Source of the DNA: Pseudooceanicola aestuarii
GTDB lineage: Bacteria; Pseudomonadota; Alphaproteobacteria; Rhodobacterales; Rhodobacteraceae
Assembly (NCBI RefSeq): GCF_010614805.1
Contig: NZ_JAAFZC010000001.1
Coordinates: 1,776,001 to 1,840,000 of the forward strand
Reading direction: 5' to 3'
DNA length: 64,000 nucleotides
Shown here: in pieces, positions 48,249 to 57,435 of the stretch
Layout: the number at the start of each line of letters is the position of its first letter
Numbering within the stretch: the first letter of the stretch is position 1
The notes under the pieces: model-generated
What the model saw: only the letters and a program-made list of their open reading frames with translations
Told to the model about the DNA's origin: nothing
Database searches by the model: none
Made by a program: the position numbers and the translations under genes

Positions 48249-49088
48249 ATGGAACCCAAAGACGCCCAGACCCGCCGTGCCATCCCCCCTGTCATATGCT
48301 ACCCGGTGGAAACGCTGCCGGCGCCTGATCTGGCGCTGTATGACGCCGCCCGAACCGGTGCGGCGAAGGTCGGGGAAATCCGCGTGCCGCCCCGTGATGC
48401 CGCGACGTTTCGAGTGCCGCAAGGACATTTCTTTCGGATCACATCGGTGGAGGGACCCCAGGTCGGCGATCTGAACCTGTGGAACGCCAGGGATCTGGAT
48501 GAGCGGTTCTTCTCCGGAAAATCGCGCGCGTTGCATGGCACCCATCTTACCCGCGGGCACCGGATGTGGAGCAACCTGCCGAACCTGCGGCCGATGGCGA
48601 CGCTGATCGCGGATACACTGGCGTGGTACGGCGTGGACGAATTTGGCGGCAGGGTGCATGACGTGATCGGCACGCGCTGCGATCCCTATACCCATCGCCT
48701 GTTGTCGGGGGGAGAGTATCACCATTGCTGTCATTCCAATCTGACCCGCGCCCTGGCCGCAGAGACGGGAATGTCCCTGGCGGAGGCTGAGCTACATGTA
48801 CACGACGTGCTGAACGTCTTCATGTGCACCGGATTTACGCGTGATTCGGGTCAATACTTCATGAAGGCCAGCCCGGTGAGGCCGGGAGATTACCTCGAAT
48901 TTTTTGCAGAAATCGATCTTCTGGGGGCGTTGTCGGCCTGTCCCGGTGGTGATTGCGGATCGGAACATTCATCGGACACGGCGCTCTGCTACCCCTTGTT
49001 GGTCGAGGTTTTCGCCCCGACCGAGGGGACGCTGCACCATTGGGTCTCTCCGCCCCGCAACGCCTATTCCCGTAGCCATGGGGCGTAG
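48249..49088 (+). CDS. DUF1989 (urea carboxylase-associated family) protein
   Basis: A 279-residue soluble protein of family DUF1989. Features include VPPRDAATFRVPQGHFFRITSVEGPQVGDLN-type N-terminal barrel content, the FSGKSRALHGTHLTRGHRMWSNLPN region and a Cys/His-rich patch (GGEYHHCCHSNLTRAL), suggesting metal binding. Related proteins accompany urea carboxylase, but no such genes are near. The start at 48249 was selected since the conserved part begins there; the frame is open far upstream only because it runs antisense to yghU. Confidence 0.82.
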   Translation: MEPKDAQTRRAIPPVICYPVETLPAPDLALYDAARTGAAKVGEIRVPPRDAATFRVPQGHFFRITSVEGPQVGDLNLWNARDLDERFFSGKSRALHGTHLTRGHRMWSNLPNLRPMATLIADTLAWYGVDEFGGRVHDVIGTRCDPYTHRLLSGGEYHHCCHSNLTRALAAETGMSLAEAELHVHDVLNVFMCTGFTRDSGQYFMKASPVRPGDYLEFFAEIDLLGALSACPGGDCGSEHSSDTALCYPLLVEVFAPTEGTLHHWVSPPRNAYSRSHGA

Positions 49089-49106
49089 GCGCGCAGGCAG
49101 GCGCGG

Positions 49107-49811
49107 TCAGGAAAAAGCCGCCTCAAGCGCGACTTCGACCATATCTCCGAAGGAGCGTTCGCGCTCCTCCGAGGGTAGTGCCTCGTGGGTCAGAAGATGG
49201 TCGGATACGGTCAGGACAGCCAGGGCGCGGCAGCCGTGGCGCGCAGCGAGGTTGTAGAGTTCAGCCGCTTCCATCTCCACGCCCAGTATCCCGTGACGGG
49301 TCATCTGTTCGTTCAGGTCGGGGCGCTCGTCATAAAAGACATCGGCGGAGTAGATGCCGCCTGCATGGGTCGTCACCCCCTTGGCCCGTGCTGCGTCGTC
49401 GGCGGCTCGCAGCAAGGTGTAATCGGCGCAGGGCGCGAAATTCATGTCCCCGAAGATCCCGCGCGATGGGGTGGACAAGGTCGTCGCGGTCATCGCCAGG
49501 ATAATATCGCGCAGTTTGACCTTTTCCTGCATCGCGCCGCAGGAACCGATACGAATCAGCGTCTTGGCCCCATAATCGCGGATCAGCTCATTTACGTAGA
49601 TCGACAGGGAAGGCATCCCCATGCCGGATCCATGAATGGTCACGCGGTGCCCGTTCCAGGTGCCGGTATAGCCCAGCATCCCACGTACTTCGTTTATCAG
49701 TTCCGGTGCTTCCAGAAAGGTTTCTGCCGCCCAGCGGGCGCGGTAGGGATCGCCGGGAAGCAGAACGGTTTCGGCGATCTGGCCAGGCTCGGCCCCGATA
49801 TGGATGGTCAT
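49107..49811 (-). CDS. deoD: Purine-nucleoside phosphorylase, DeoD type
   Basis: A 234-residue hexameric-type phosphorylase that cleaves purine nucleosides with phosphate. It has [41 protein letters not shown], the signature [10 protein letters not shown], the [14 protein letters not shown] acceptor segment and a catalytic Asp in LTVSDHL. Length matches E. coli DeoD (239). It is convergent with the DUF1989 gene, 18 bp apart, and stands 86 bp after ecm. Confidence 0.95.
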   Translation of the reverse strand: MTIHIGAEPGQIAETVLLPGDPYRARWAAETFLEAPELINEVRGMLGYTGTWNGHRVTIHGSGMGMPSLSIYVNELIRDYGAKTLIRIGSCGAMQEKVKLRDIILAMTATTLSTPSRGIFGDMNFAPCADYTLLRAADDAARAKGVTTHAGGIYSADVFYDERPDLNEQMTRHGILGVEMEAAELYNLAARHGCRALAVLTVSDHLLTHEALPSEERERSFGDMVEVALEAAFS

Positions 49812-49897
49812 GATGCACCTCTGGTTTGCGCTGCGCCCGAGTATCGAGGTTGAGCAAGGTGTTGTCCACGGGGGCCGGGTATGCGGTGTCGCAAAGG

Positions 49898-51865
49898 CTA
49901 CTGCGCCGCCACGGTCGTGGGGTCAACAAGCGCCACCACATCGGTCATGATCGTGTTCAGTTCGAAATCCTTCGGAGTGTAGACGCGGGCAACACCCAGG
50001 GCACGCAGGCGATTGGCGTCCTCTTCGGGGATGATACCGCCGACCACCACCGGCAGGTGGCTCAACCCGGCCGCGTGCAGGCGGGTCATCGTCTCCTCGA
50101 CCAAGGGCATATGGGAACCGGAGAGGATCGAAAGACCGATCACATGGGCGTCCTCTTCTCCTGCACGGGTGACGATTTCCGCAGGCGTCAGGCGGATGCC
50201 TTCGTAGCTGATGTCCATGCCGCAATCGCGTGCTCGGACGGCGATCTGCTCAGCACCATTCGAATGACCGTCCAGCCCGGGTTTCCCGATGATGAACTTC
50301 AGCCGCCGGCCCAATTTGTCGGAAACCGCATCGACCGCGTTTCGGATATCGTCCAGCCCTTCCGTGCGGTTGGAGGGGGAGCTCGCGACGCCCGTGGGTC
50401 CGCGGTATTCCCCATGCACCGCGCGCATCTGAGCGGCCCATTCCCCTGTTGTGACGCCGGCGCGCGCCGCCGCGATGGAGGCCGGCATGATGTTGTCGCC
50501 ATTCGTGGCTGCCTCGCGCAGGGTGGCGAGAGCGGACTGCACCGCTGCGTCATCTCGTTCCGCGCGCCAGCTTTCGATACGGGCGATCTGTTCCGCCTCC
50601 ACCGCAGGATCGACGGTCATGATGCCGCCGTCCTCGCCCATCAGCGGGGAGGGTTCGGCCTGTGTCCAGGCATTCACGCCAACGACGATGGTTTCCTTCG
50701 TCTCGATCCGGTTGAAGCGCTCGGCATTGGAATCGACCAGGCGGGATTTCATGTAGTCAATTGCCTTCACCGCTCCCCCCATGCCGTCAAGGTTGGCGAG
50801 TTCGGCCCGTGCGCCATCCTTGAGCGCGGCGACTTTGGCATCCACGGCGGGGTTGCCATCGAACAGGTCGTCATATTCCAGCAGATCCGTCTCATAGGCC
50901 ATGATCTGTTGCATCCGCAGCGACCATTGCTGGTCCCAGGGGCGGGGCAGGCCCAGAGCCTCGTTCCAGGCCGGCAGCTGTACGGCGCGGGCACGGGCGT
51001 TCTTGGACAGGGTAACGGCCAGCATCTCGATCAGGATACGGTAGACGTTGTTTTCGGGTTGCTGTTCCGTCAGGCCCAGAGAATTGACCTGCACACCGTA
51101 TCGAAAACGGCGGTATTTCGGATCCTCCACGCCGTAGCGATCTTGGCAGATTTCGTCCCACAGATCCACGAAGGCGCGCATTTTGCACATCTCGGTAACG
51201 AAGCGGATGCCGGCGTTCACGAAAAAGGAGATGCGCCCGACGACGCGGGGAAAATCTTCCGCGGGCACGCGCGGCTTCAGCTCGTCCAGAACAGCGATCC
51301 CGGTCGCAAGGGCATAGGCAAGCTCCTGCTCCGGCGTGGCGCCGGCCTCCTGCAGGTGGTAGGAACAGACATTCATCGGGTTCCATTTGGGAACCTCCCG
51401 GTAACAATATTCCGCGACATCGGCGATCATCTTCAACGACGGTTTCGGCGGGCAGATATACGTGCCGCGGCTTAAATACTCCTTAACAAGATCGTTCTGC
51501 ACCGTGCCTTGCAGCGTCTTTCGGTCCGCGCCCTGCTCCTCTGCCACCGCGATGTAAAGCGCCAGCAGCCAGGGCGCCGTGGCGTTGATGGTCATCGAGG
51601 TATTCATGTCCGCCAGCGGGATCTGGTCGAACAAGGTGCGCATGTCTCCCAGGTGGCTGATGGGCACGCCGACCTTGCCCACTTCGCCCCGGGCCAGGAC
51701 GTGATCGCTGTCATACCCCGTCTGCGTGGGCAGATCGAAGGCCACGGACAATCCTGTTTGCCCTTTGGTAAGGTTTGACCTGTAGAGAGCGTTGGAAGCC
51801 TGCGCCGTGGAATGGCCGGAATAGGTACGGAAGAGCCAGGGGCGGTCTTTCTGGGTCTCTGTCAT
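49898..51865 (-). CDS. ecm: Ethylmalonyl-CoA mutase (coenzyme B12)
   Basis: A 655-residue enzyme converting ethylmalonyl-CoA to methylsuccinyl-CoA. The mutase barrel has [41 protein letters not shown] and the [23 protein letters not shown] substrate region. The B12-binding domain has the DxHxxG motif as [16 protein letters not shown] near residue 530, then SILSGSH and [11 protein letters not shown]. These Ecm-type features set it apart from methylmalonyl-CoA mutase, which is longer. The start at 51865 has GAGG six bases upstream. It is divergent from ccr, its pathway partner. Confidence 0.94.
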   Translation of the reverse strand: MTETQKDRPWLFRTYSGHSTAQASNALYRSNLTKGQTGLSVAFDLPTQTGYDSDHVLARGEVGKVGVPISHLGDMRTLFDQIPLADMNTSMTINATAPWLLALYIAVAEEQGADRKTLQGTVQNDLVKEYLSRGTYICPPKPSLKMIADVAEYCYREVPKWNPMNVCSYHLQEAGATPEQELAYALATGIAVLDELKPRVPAEDFPRVVGRISFFVNAGIRFVTEMCKMRAFVDLWDEICQDRYGVEDPKYRRFRYGVQVNSLGLTEQQPENNVYRILIEMLAVTLSKNARARAVQLPAWNEALGLPRPWDQQWSLRMQQIMAYETDLLEYDDLFDGNPAVDAKVAALKDGARAELANLDGMGGAVKAIDYMKSRLVDSNAERFNRIETKETIVVGVNAWTQAEPSPLMGEDGGIMTVDPAVEAEQIARIESWRAERDDAAVQSALATLREAATNGDNIMPASIAAARAGVTTGEWAAQMRAVHGEYRGPTGVASSPSNRTEGLDDIRNAVDAVSDKLGRRLKFIIGKPGLDGHSNGAEQIAVRARDCGMDISYEGIRLTPAEIVTRAGEEDAHVIGLSILSGSHMPLVEETMTRLHAAGLSHLPVVVGGIIPEEDANRLRALGVARVYTPKDFELNTIMTDVVALVDPTTVAAQ

Positions 51866-52206
51866 GGCAGGCCTCACAATCTGAATCGAATACGCAACTT
51901 AATTGCGCGTTCTTGTAGGTACAGGAAAGAATGTACCGATGTCAATTCGCCGCAACGCGGCGTTGTTTGCGCTGACGAAGGTTTGCTTCGTCGGCAGCAT
52001 CCGACAGGTAGGTTTCGGGCGCTAGATAGGGCTATTGCCCCTGAAGTCCCTGAAAAATGGCGAAAACAACGCATGAGGCAGACGACGGGAGAGACATAAA
52101 GTTACAAAATTGTAAGTTGTTGGATTGCAATCTTGCGTGACGGTTAGTATCTGGTGGGCAGTCGCCGCGATTCTGCGTTGCGGCATCGTGTTCACAGGAG
52201 GCCGCC
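51866..52206. promoter_or_regulatory. ecm-ccr divergent regulatory region with three inverted repeats
   Basis: This 341-bp gap holds no convincing gene. It contains GGTACA-N8-TGTACC (51918-51937, 53 bp before the ecm start), a 10-bp hairpin GCTGACGAAG-GTTTG-CTTCGTCGGC (51971-51995), and TTACAA-AA-TTGTAA (52102-52115), followed by ATTGCAAT (52124-52131) about 76 bp before the ccr start. ccr has AGGAGG five bases before its ATG. These are candidate operators for pathway control. No regulator is identified. Confidence 0.5.
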
Positions 52207-53493
52207 ATGGCGTTGGATACAGAAACAGGCATCGCGCCCTACGATGCCCCCGAGAAAGACCTTTACGAAGTCGGTGAAATGCCACCGTTGGGACATGTGC
52301 CCGCGCAGATGTACGCCTGGGCCATCCGGAGAGAGCGGCATGGCGATCCTGACCGGAGCTTTGAGGTCGAGGTCGTTGATACGCCCAAGCTGGACAGTCA
52401 CGAGGTGCTGGTGCTCGTCATGGCTGCCGGTGTGAACTACAACGGCGTCTGGGCGGGCCTCGGCGTGCCGATTTCACCTTTTGACGGGCACAACGCAGAT
52501 TACCACATCGCGGGATCGGATGCGTCGGGGATCGTCTGGGCGGTCGGGGATCGCGTGAAATCGTGGAAAGTCGGCGACGAGGTCGTGATACACTGCAATC
52601 AGGACGATGGCGATGACGAGGAATGCAACGGCGGGGACCCTATGTATTCTCCCAGCCAGCGGATCTGGGGCTACGAAACCCCGGACGGGTCGTTCGCCCA
52701 GTTCACCCGCGTTCAGGCACAGCAGCTTCTGCCCCGACCGCGGCACCTGACCTGGGAAGAATCCGCCTGCTACACACTGACACTGGCGACGGCCTATCGG
52801 ATGCTGTTCGGCCATCACCCGCATGAGCTGAAGCCCGGTCAGAATGTCCTGGTCTGGGGCGCATCCGGCGGCCTCGGCTCCTTTGCCATTCAGTTGATCA
52901 ACGCGGCAGGGGGCAATGCGATCGGCGTGATCTCCGATGAGAGCAAGCGTGATTTCGTCATGGGCCTGGGCGCCAAGGGCGTCATCAACCGGCGCGATTT
53001 CAACTGCTGGGGCCAATTGCCAACGGTGAACACACCCGAATATGCCGAATGGTTCAAGGAAGTGCGCAAGTTCGGCAAGGCGATCTGGGAGATTACCGGC
53101 AAGGGCAACAACGTCGACATCGTTTTCGAGCATCCGGGGGAAGCGACCTTCCCGGTCTCGACCTTTGTCTGCAAAAAAGGCGGTATGGTCGTGATCTGCG
53201 CCGGGACCTCAGGGTTCAACTGCACCTTCGATGTGCGTTACATGTGGATGCATCAGAAGCGTCTTCAGGGGTCGCACTTCGCCCACCTCAAACAGGCGGC
53301 ATCCGCAAACAAGCTGATGGTGGAGCGCCGCATCGACCCCTGTATGTCCGAGGTCTTCCCCTGGGCCGAAATTCCGCTCGCCCATATGAAGATGATGCGG
53401 AACGAGCATAAACCGGGGAATATGGCGGTGCTGGTGCAATCGCCGAAAACCGGCCTTCGCACGGTCGAAGATGTGCTGGAAGCCGGGCGCTGA
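52207..53493 (+). CDS. ccr: Crotonyl-CoA carboxylase/reductase
   Basis: A 428-residue MDR-family enzyme, the key step of the ethylmalonyl-CoA pathway: NADPH-dependent reductive carboxylation of crotonyl-CoA to (2S)-ethylmalonyl-CoA. It has the Ccr-specific N-terminus DLYEVGEMPPLGHVPAQMYAWAIR, NYNGVWAGLGVPISPFDGH, the NADPH motif VWGASGGLGSFAIQL, the ICAGTSGFNCTFDVRYMWM region and FAHLKQAASANKLM. AGGAGG gives it a strong start. It is read away from ecm and is followed by a hairpin and a small gene. Confidence 0.97.
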   Translation: MALDTETGIAPYDAPEKDLYEVGEMPPLGHVPAQMYAWAIRRERHGDPDRSFEVEVVDTPKLDSHEVLVLVMAAGVNYNGVWAGLGVPISPFDGHNADYHIAGSDASGIVWAVGDRVKSWKVGDEVVIHCNQDDGDDEECNGGDPMYSPSQRIWGYETPDGSFAQFTRVQAQQLLPRPRHLTWEESACYTLTLATAYRMLFGHHPHELKPGQNVLVWGASGGLGSFAIQLINAAGGNAIGVISDESKRDFVMGLGAKGVINRRDFNCWGQLPTVNTPEYAEWFKEVRKFGKAIWEITGKGNNVDIVFEHPGEATFPVSTFVCKKGGMVVICAGTSGFNCTFDVRYMWMHQKRLQGSHFAHLKQAASANKLMVERRIDPCMSEVFPWAEIPLAHMKMMRNEHKPGNMAVLVQSPKTGLRTVEDVLEAGR

Positions 53494-53524
53494 TAACCTT
53501 CCGTTAGAGATTTCGCGCAAGAAT

Positions 53525-53556
53525 GGCCGGCGACTCGCATCTGTGAGTCGTCGGCC
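53525..53556 (+). terminator. Hairpin after ccr
   Basis: A 12-bp stem (GGCCGGCGACTC paired with GAGTCGTCGGCC, one G-U pair) with an 8-base loop lies 31 bp past the ccr stop. A U tract is missing, so it may stabilise the ccr 3' end rather than end transcription fully. Confidence 0.45.
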
Positions 53557-53600
53557 CGCTGTTCGGGCCGAACGGGGGTGACAAGACGAAAGGCGCTGAT

Positions 53601-53780
53601 ATGAGGCAAGATTGGATTGTTGCCGTACTCAAGGATATCGCCCGCGCGGCGGAGGCACGGGGTATGACCCTGACCGCCGTGCAGATTGAACAGGCCAGCC
53701 GGTCTGCTCTCGCGGAATGCGGGCGCAGTGGCGGGCAATCAGCAGATGGTGAGGCATCGCCGCGACTGCTGATACATTAA
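53601..53780 (+). CDS. Small helical protein, 59 residues, unknown function
   Basis: A short frame beginning MRQDWIVAVLKDIARAAEA and ending in TAA at 53778. Its first 40 residues form one or two amphipathic helices (VLKDIARAAEARGMTLTAVQIEQASRSALAE), and the rest looks disordered. AAAGG precedes the ATG. The lone gene lies between ccr and the helicase gene. Similar short proteins starting M-R-Q-x-W-I occur in Rhodobacterales as far as I recall, but this was not checked. Confidence 0.55.
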   Translation: MRQDWIVAVLKDIARAAEARGMTLTAVQIEQASRSALAECGRSGGQSADGEASPRLLIH

Positions 53781-53851
53781 AGAAGGCGGGCAAGTGGCGG
53801 GGCGCAATGCCGGTGCTGGCGCTTGGCTTCGCCAGATAGTAGCGTCGCGCC

Positions 53852-55387
53852 ATGTCCTTGCCCGCCCTCACATTCTCCGATGATCAGGCTGTCGCTTTCG
53901 ATCGGGTCTCCGAAATCCTGCATTCTGCGGGGGTGGATCTTGCCAATTCGCGCACGCGGCCTGCGCGCGGTAACGGCGGGCAGGTTCTGGCTGTCACCGG
54001 CAAGGCCGGGTCAGGCAAAACCATGCTGTTGTCTGCGCTCACAGATGCGTGCGAGGCGGCTGGCGTACGGGTTGTTTCGGGTGATTACGAACCCCGAAAA
54101 ACGCGTGAAAGCAGGAGCCTCGCCATTCTGGCGCCCACGAATAAAGCGGCCAGCGTCTTGCGTCTGCGGGGGGTCGCGGCAACGACCATCCATCGAGTGC
54201 TCTATACCCCTGTCTATCATCCGGAATACGAAAAGATCGCCGAATGGCTCGCGGGCAACGGTGAGCGACCCGAGATCGACGGGCTGACGGAGGCGGCTCT
54301 CGACAGAGCGGAAGCCTTCTACGTCAACAACAAGTCGGTTCCCGGTGCATTGGCCGCGGCCGGCTTGCGGGGATCAGATTTTATTACTGGCTGGAAACGT
54401 CGTGACGATCCGCTCGATCTGGGCTTCATCGATGAATCCTCGATGCTGGACGAGAAACAGCTGGATGACCTCAGGGAGATTTTCCCGACCCTGGTCCTGT
54501 TCGGCGATCCCGCGCAATTGGCGCCCGTCGGGCAATCCGGCAAGATGGTGTTTGACGACCTGCCGGCCCCCGCCCGGCTGGAACTTAGCCGTATCCACAG
54601 ACAGGAGGCGGACAATCCGATCCTGGACCTTGCCCATGCGCTGGCTGATCCTGAAGTCGATTTCTACCGTTTTGAACAAATGGTTGAGCAGGCCGCCAAG
54701 ACGGATGACAGGGTCCGATGGTCGCAGCGTGTCGAAGTCGACCTGATGGCCCGATCGCCTGTACTGGTCTGGCGCAACGCCACGCGTATCCGCCTGATCA
54801 ATGCCTTCAGAGCGGTCCACGATGCGCCGGAAACGGAATTGTTACCTGGCGAGCCCCTTGTCTGCGACGGGATCGAACTGCCGCTGAAGCACCGGAAAAA
54901 GCGACTGGATCTGGAGGCGCGTGGCTTGATCAAGGGTGCACAGGCCGTCTATCTCGGGCCGGGGTCGAAGCCGGGATTTTCGCGCCTCCACCTGGTCGGC
55001 GCGGAGAATCCGCAGGTTTCCGCCGCTTCCATCGTCAAGATCGAAAAGCCCGGCGAAGAGGAGCCTTTCATTCCCTTCGCCGCCGGCATGGGGGCCACGT
55101 TTCTGCATGGCGCCGCGGTGACAATTCACAAGGCCCAAGGGTCCCAATGGCCGGATGTTCAGGTTTTTGCGCCGGATATTTTCGCCGCCTTTCGTATGGG
55201 CCGGATGGAGGCGGGACAACCGCTTTGGAAACGATTGGCCTATGTGGCGGTGACCCGCGCGGAACAGCGGCTGCATTGGGTGGTGCGCAACCGGATGTCG
55301 CGCCCCGAACGCGCGCTTGATGCCAGCGACCTGCGCGCTGCGCCCGCAAAATTGGAGCTGACCGCGCCCGACGCAGAACCGGGATAG
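53852..55387 (+). CDS. RecD-like superfamily 1 ATP-dependent DNA helicase
   Basis: A 511-residue SF1 helicase-type ATPase. Motif I is VTGKAGSGKT (Walker A, about residues 49-58), then a LAPTNKAASVLR motif Ia, LGFIDESSMLDEKQL (motif II), LFGDPAQLAPV (motif III), VTIHKAQGSQWPDV (motif V) and LAYVAVTRAEQRLHW (motif VI). This set resembles RecD/Dda and phage-type helicases, though the protein is not part of a recBCD cluster. It may act alone in repair or replication restart. It converges with the 3-hydroxybutyryl-CoA dehydrogenase gene. Confidence 0.87.
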   Translation: MSLPALTFSDDQAVAFDRVSEILHSAGVDLANSRTRPARGNGGQVLAVTGKAGSGKTMLLSALTDACEAAGVRVVSGDYEPRKTRESRSLAILAPTNKAASVLRLRGVAATTIHRVLYTPVYHPEYEKIAEWLAGNGERPEIDGLTEAALDRAEAFYVNNKSVPGALAAAGLRGSDFITGWKRRDDPLDLGFIDESSMLDEKQLDDLREIFPTLVLFGDPAQLAPVGQSGKMVFDDLPAPARLELSRIHRQEADNPILDLAHALADPEVDFYRFEQMVEQAAKTDDRVRWSQRVEVDLMARSPVLVWRNATRIRLINAFRAVHDAPETELLPGEPLVCDGIELPLKHRKKRLDLEARGLIKGAQAVYLGPGSKPGFSRLHLVGAENPQVSAASIVKIEKPGEEEPFIPFAAGMGATFLHGAAVTIHKAQGSQWPDVQVFAPDIFAAFRMGRMEAGQPLWKRLAYVAVTRAEQRLHWVVRNRMSRPERALDASDLRAAPAKLELTAPDAEPG

Positions 55388-55421
55388 CCAAATTCGGCAA
55401 ATGTCTCCCGGTTTCGCGCGC

Positions 55422-55442
55422 GTGTTAAGACGTTCTTAACAC
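55422..55442. terminator. AT-rich hairpin between convergent genes
   Basis: A perfect 9-bp stem (GTGTTAAGA paired with TCTTAACAC) with a CGT loop lies between the helicase and dehydrogenase stops. No long U tract is present on either side. It is a weak bidirectional terminator candidate. Confidence 0.4.
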
Positions 55443-55461
55443 CTCCTGGACAATAGTTTGG

Positions 55462-56340
55462 TCAGCGCGTCGGAACCGGCGCGTCACCGCGATAATCGTA
55501 GAAACCGCGTTTGGTCTTGCGGCCCAGCCAGCCGGCCTCCACGTATTTTGTCAGCAGGGGGCAGGGGCGGTACTTGGTATCGGCCAGACCGTCATGCAGC
55601 ACATTCATGATGGCGAGGCAGGTGTCCAACCCGATGAAATCGGCCAGTTCCAGCGGTCCCATCGGGTGGTTGGCGCCCAACTTCATCGATTCGTCGATGG
55701 ATTTGACGTTTCCGACCCCTTCATAAAGGGTGTAAACCGCCTCGTTGATCATCGGCATGAGAATCCGGTTGACGATAAAGGCCGGGAAGTCTTCGGCGCT
55801 GGCAGCCGTCTTGCCGATCTTCTCCACCACGCCAAGACAGGCGTCATAGGTGTCGCCGTCGGTGGCAATGCCGCGGATCAACTCTACCAGCTGCATTACC
55901 GGCACCGGGTTCATGAAATGGAAACCCATGAATTTTTCCGGCCGATCTGTGCGGGACGCGAGGCGCGTGATGGAGATGGAGGAGGTGTTCGAGGTCAGGA
56001 TCGTTTCCGGCTTCAGATGCGGCAACAATTCATCGAAAATCGCTTGTTTGACGGTTTCCCGCTCGGTCGCCGCTTCGATCACCAGATCGGATGTCCCGAG
56101 ATCCGACAATTTCAAAGTCGCCGAAATGCGTGACAGGGCGGCATCGCGATCCGTTTCGGAGATCATTTCGCGCGCGACTTGCCGGTCAAGGTTCTTGCCG
56201 ATCAGCTGGCGGGCGCGGTCCAACGCATCCTGGCTGACATCGGTCAACAGCACATCATACCCGGCAAGAGCCATGACATGCGCAATCCCGTTGCCCATCT
56301 GACCGGCGCCGATCACGCCGATTGTGTTGATCTCGGTCAT
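55462..56340 (-). CDS. hbd: 3-hydroxybutyryl-CoA dehydrogenase
   Basis: A 292-residue NAD(P)-dependent enzyme oxidising (S)-3-hydroxybutyryl-CoA to acetoacetyl-CoA. The Rossmann start is TIGVIGAGQMGNGIAHVMALAG. It has VIEAATERETVKQ, the TSNTSSISIT loop, GFHFMNPVPVMQLVELI with the catalytic His, and a C-terminal helical domain with GPLELADFIGLD. The start at 56340 has GAGAGGG upstream and excludes 44 unrelated residues of a longer frame. It could serve butyrate or beta-oxidation or the ethylmalonyl-CoA feed. Confidence 0.94.
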   Translation of the reverse strand: MTEINTIGVIGAGQMGNGIAHVMALAGYDVLLTDVSQDALDRARQLIGKNLDRQVAREMISETDRDAALSRISATLKLSDLGTSDLVIEAATERETVKQAIFDELLPHLKPETILTSNTSSISITRLASRTDRPEKFMGFHFMNPVPVMQLVELIRGIATDGDTYDACLGVVEKIGKTAASAEDFPAFIVNRILMPMINEAVYTLYEGVGNVKSIDESMKLGANHPMGPLELADFIGLDTCLAIMNVLHDGLADTKYRPCPLLTKYVEAGWLGRKTKRGFYDYRGDAPVPTR

Positions 56341-56508
56341 GGGATCCCTCTCATCTGGTCGGCGGCAATTTGGACTCGCTGGCGGCCCGCTGCAAGCCCT
56401 GCCGAAAGTTTCGAGCATTTGAACTGAATTCGTCAGGCAATCTGCTGGCCGGAATCGTCTCCATATTGTCAAACACGGGTATGCAGATTTGGTTGGTGGG
56501 ATGTTAAC

Positions 56509-57354
56509 ATGAATATGGATCGCGGGGCTCTCGACTATTCTCCATGCAAGTACGGCGCGGGGCGTGCGCGTTTCCGCGGCCCGAAACGCAGCGCGGAGGG
56601 GCGGTATATGGTGTTTCTTGGTGGATCTGACACGTTCGGTCGATATGTGGAACGTCCGTTTCCGCGAATCCTCGAAGAGATGACGGGGGTCACGACGTTG
56701 AACCTCGGGATGCCGAATGGCGGGGTGGACGGCTATCTCACGGCCCCTGATTTGCTCCGGATTGCTTCACGCGCATCGGTTGTGGTGGTCGAGATTTCTG
56801 GCACCCATGGGGTAAGCAACTGTTACTATACGGTCCACAAGCGCCGGAACGATCGGTTCCTGCGGCCGACGGTGCAGCTTCGGGCGCTCTACCCGGAAGT
56901 GGACTTTACCGAATTTTCATTCATCCGGCACATGATGGGACATCTGCGCCATCTTTGCCCGGTGCGTTTTCAAACTGTGCAAGCGAAAGTACAGGCCGCC
57001 TGGACCCAAAGGATGGCCGAACTGATTGAGGCGATCGCGGCGCCCGTCATTTTGAATTGGGTCAAGCGGCAGGATTCGGCCAAGGAAGAGATGGATGAAA
57101 CAGGGATCACCGATGAAATGGTACAGGCCCTTCGCCCGCGCGCAGCGAGCGTCGTGATTTCCCGGCCGAGTCCAAAGGTGCTGGCTGAGGGCTGTGATGG
57201 TCTGATTTTCCCGATGGAGGAGGCTGTCTCTGCCGCGCATGCATTGCCGAGCGCAGCGCATTGGGAACTTGCACAAATCCTGCGCCCTGTCCTTGACCGG
57301 ACGATGGAGCGTCCTGATCTACGTGGAGTTTCGTTCGGGGAGCCGGTGCATTAA
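56509..57354 (+). CDS. DUF6473 family protein
   Basis: A 281-residue soluble protein. The N-terminus MNMDRGALDYSPCKYGAGRARFRGP and the following VFLGGSDTFGRYVERPFPRILEEM with LNLGMPNGGVDGYL resemble the DUF6473 family seen mainly in Rhodobacterales. The GGSDT-FG and LG-x-PNGGVD blocks recall SGNH-hydrolase blocks I and II, but no catalytic Ser-His pair is evident to me. Function is unknown. It stands alone in the gap between two divergent and convergent genes and has no clear operon partner. Confidence 0.75.
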   Translation: MNMDRGALDYSPCKYGAGRARFRGPKRSAEGRYMVFLGGSDTFGRYVERPFPRILEEMTGVTTLNLGMPNGGVDGYLTAPDLLRIASRASVVVVEISGTHGVSNCYYTVHKRRNDRFLRPTVQLRALYPEVDFTEFSFIRHMMGHLRHLCPVRFQTVQAKVQAAWTQRMAELIEAIAAPVILNWVKRQDSAKEEMDETGITDEMVQALRPRAASVVISRPSPKVLAEGCDGLIFPMEEAVSAAHALPSAAHWELAQILRPVLDRTMERPDLRGVSFGEPVH

Positions 57355-57375
57355 GCTCAAGTAGCGCAATTCCAC

Positions 57376-57407
57376 GAAAAAACGGGCCCGCTCTCGGCGG
57401 ACCCGTT
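57376..57407 (-). terminator. Rho-independent terminator after etfA
   Basis: An 11-bp stem with one A-C mismatch (AACGGGCCCGC against GCGGACCCGTT), a 5-base loop, and TTTTTT on the minus strand. It lies 28 bp past the etfA stop and also faces the DUF6473 gene. Confidence 0.8.
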
Positions 57408-57435
57408 CGAACTTTGACTATTGTCAGCTTTCGCT

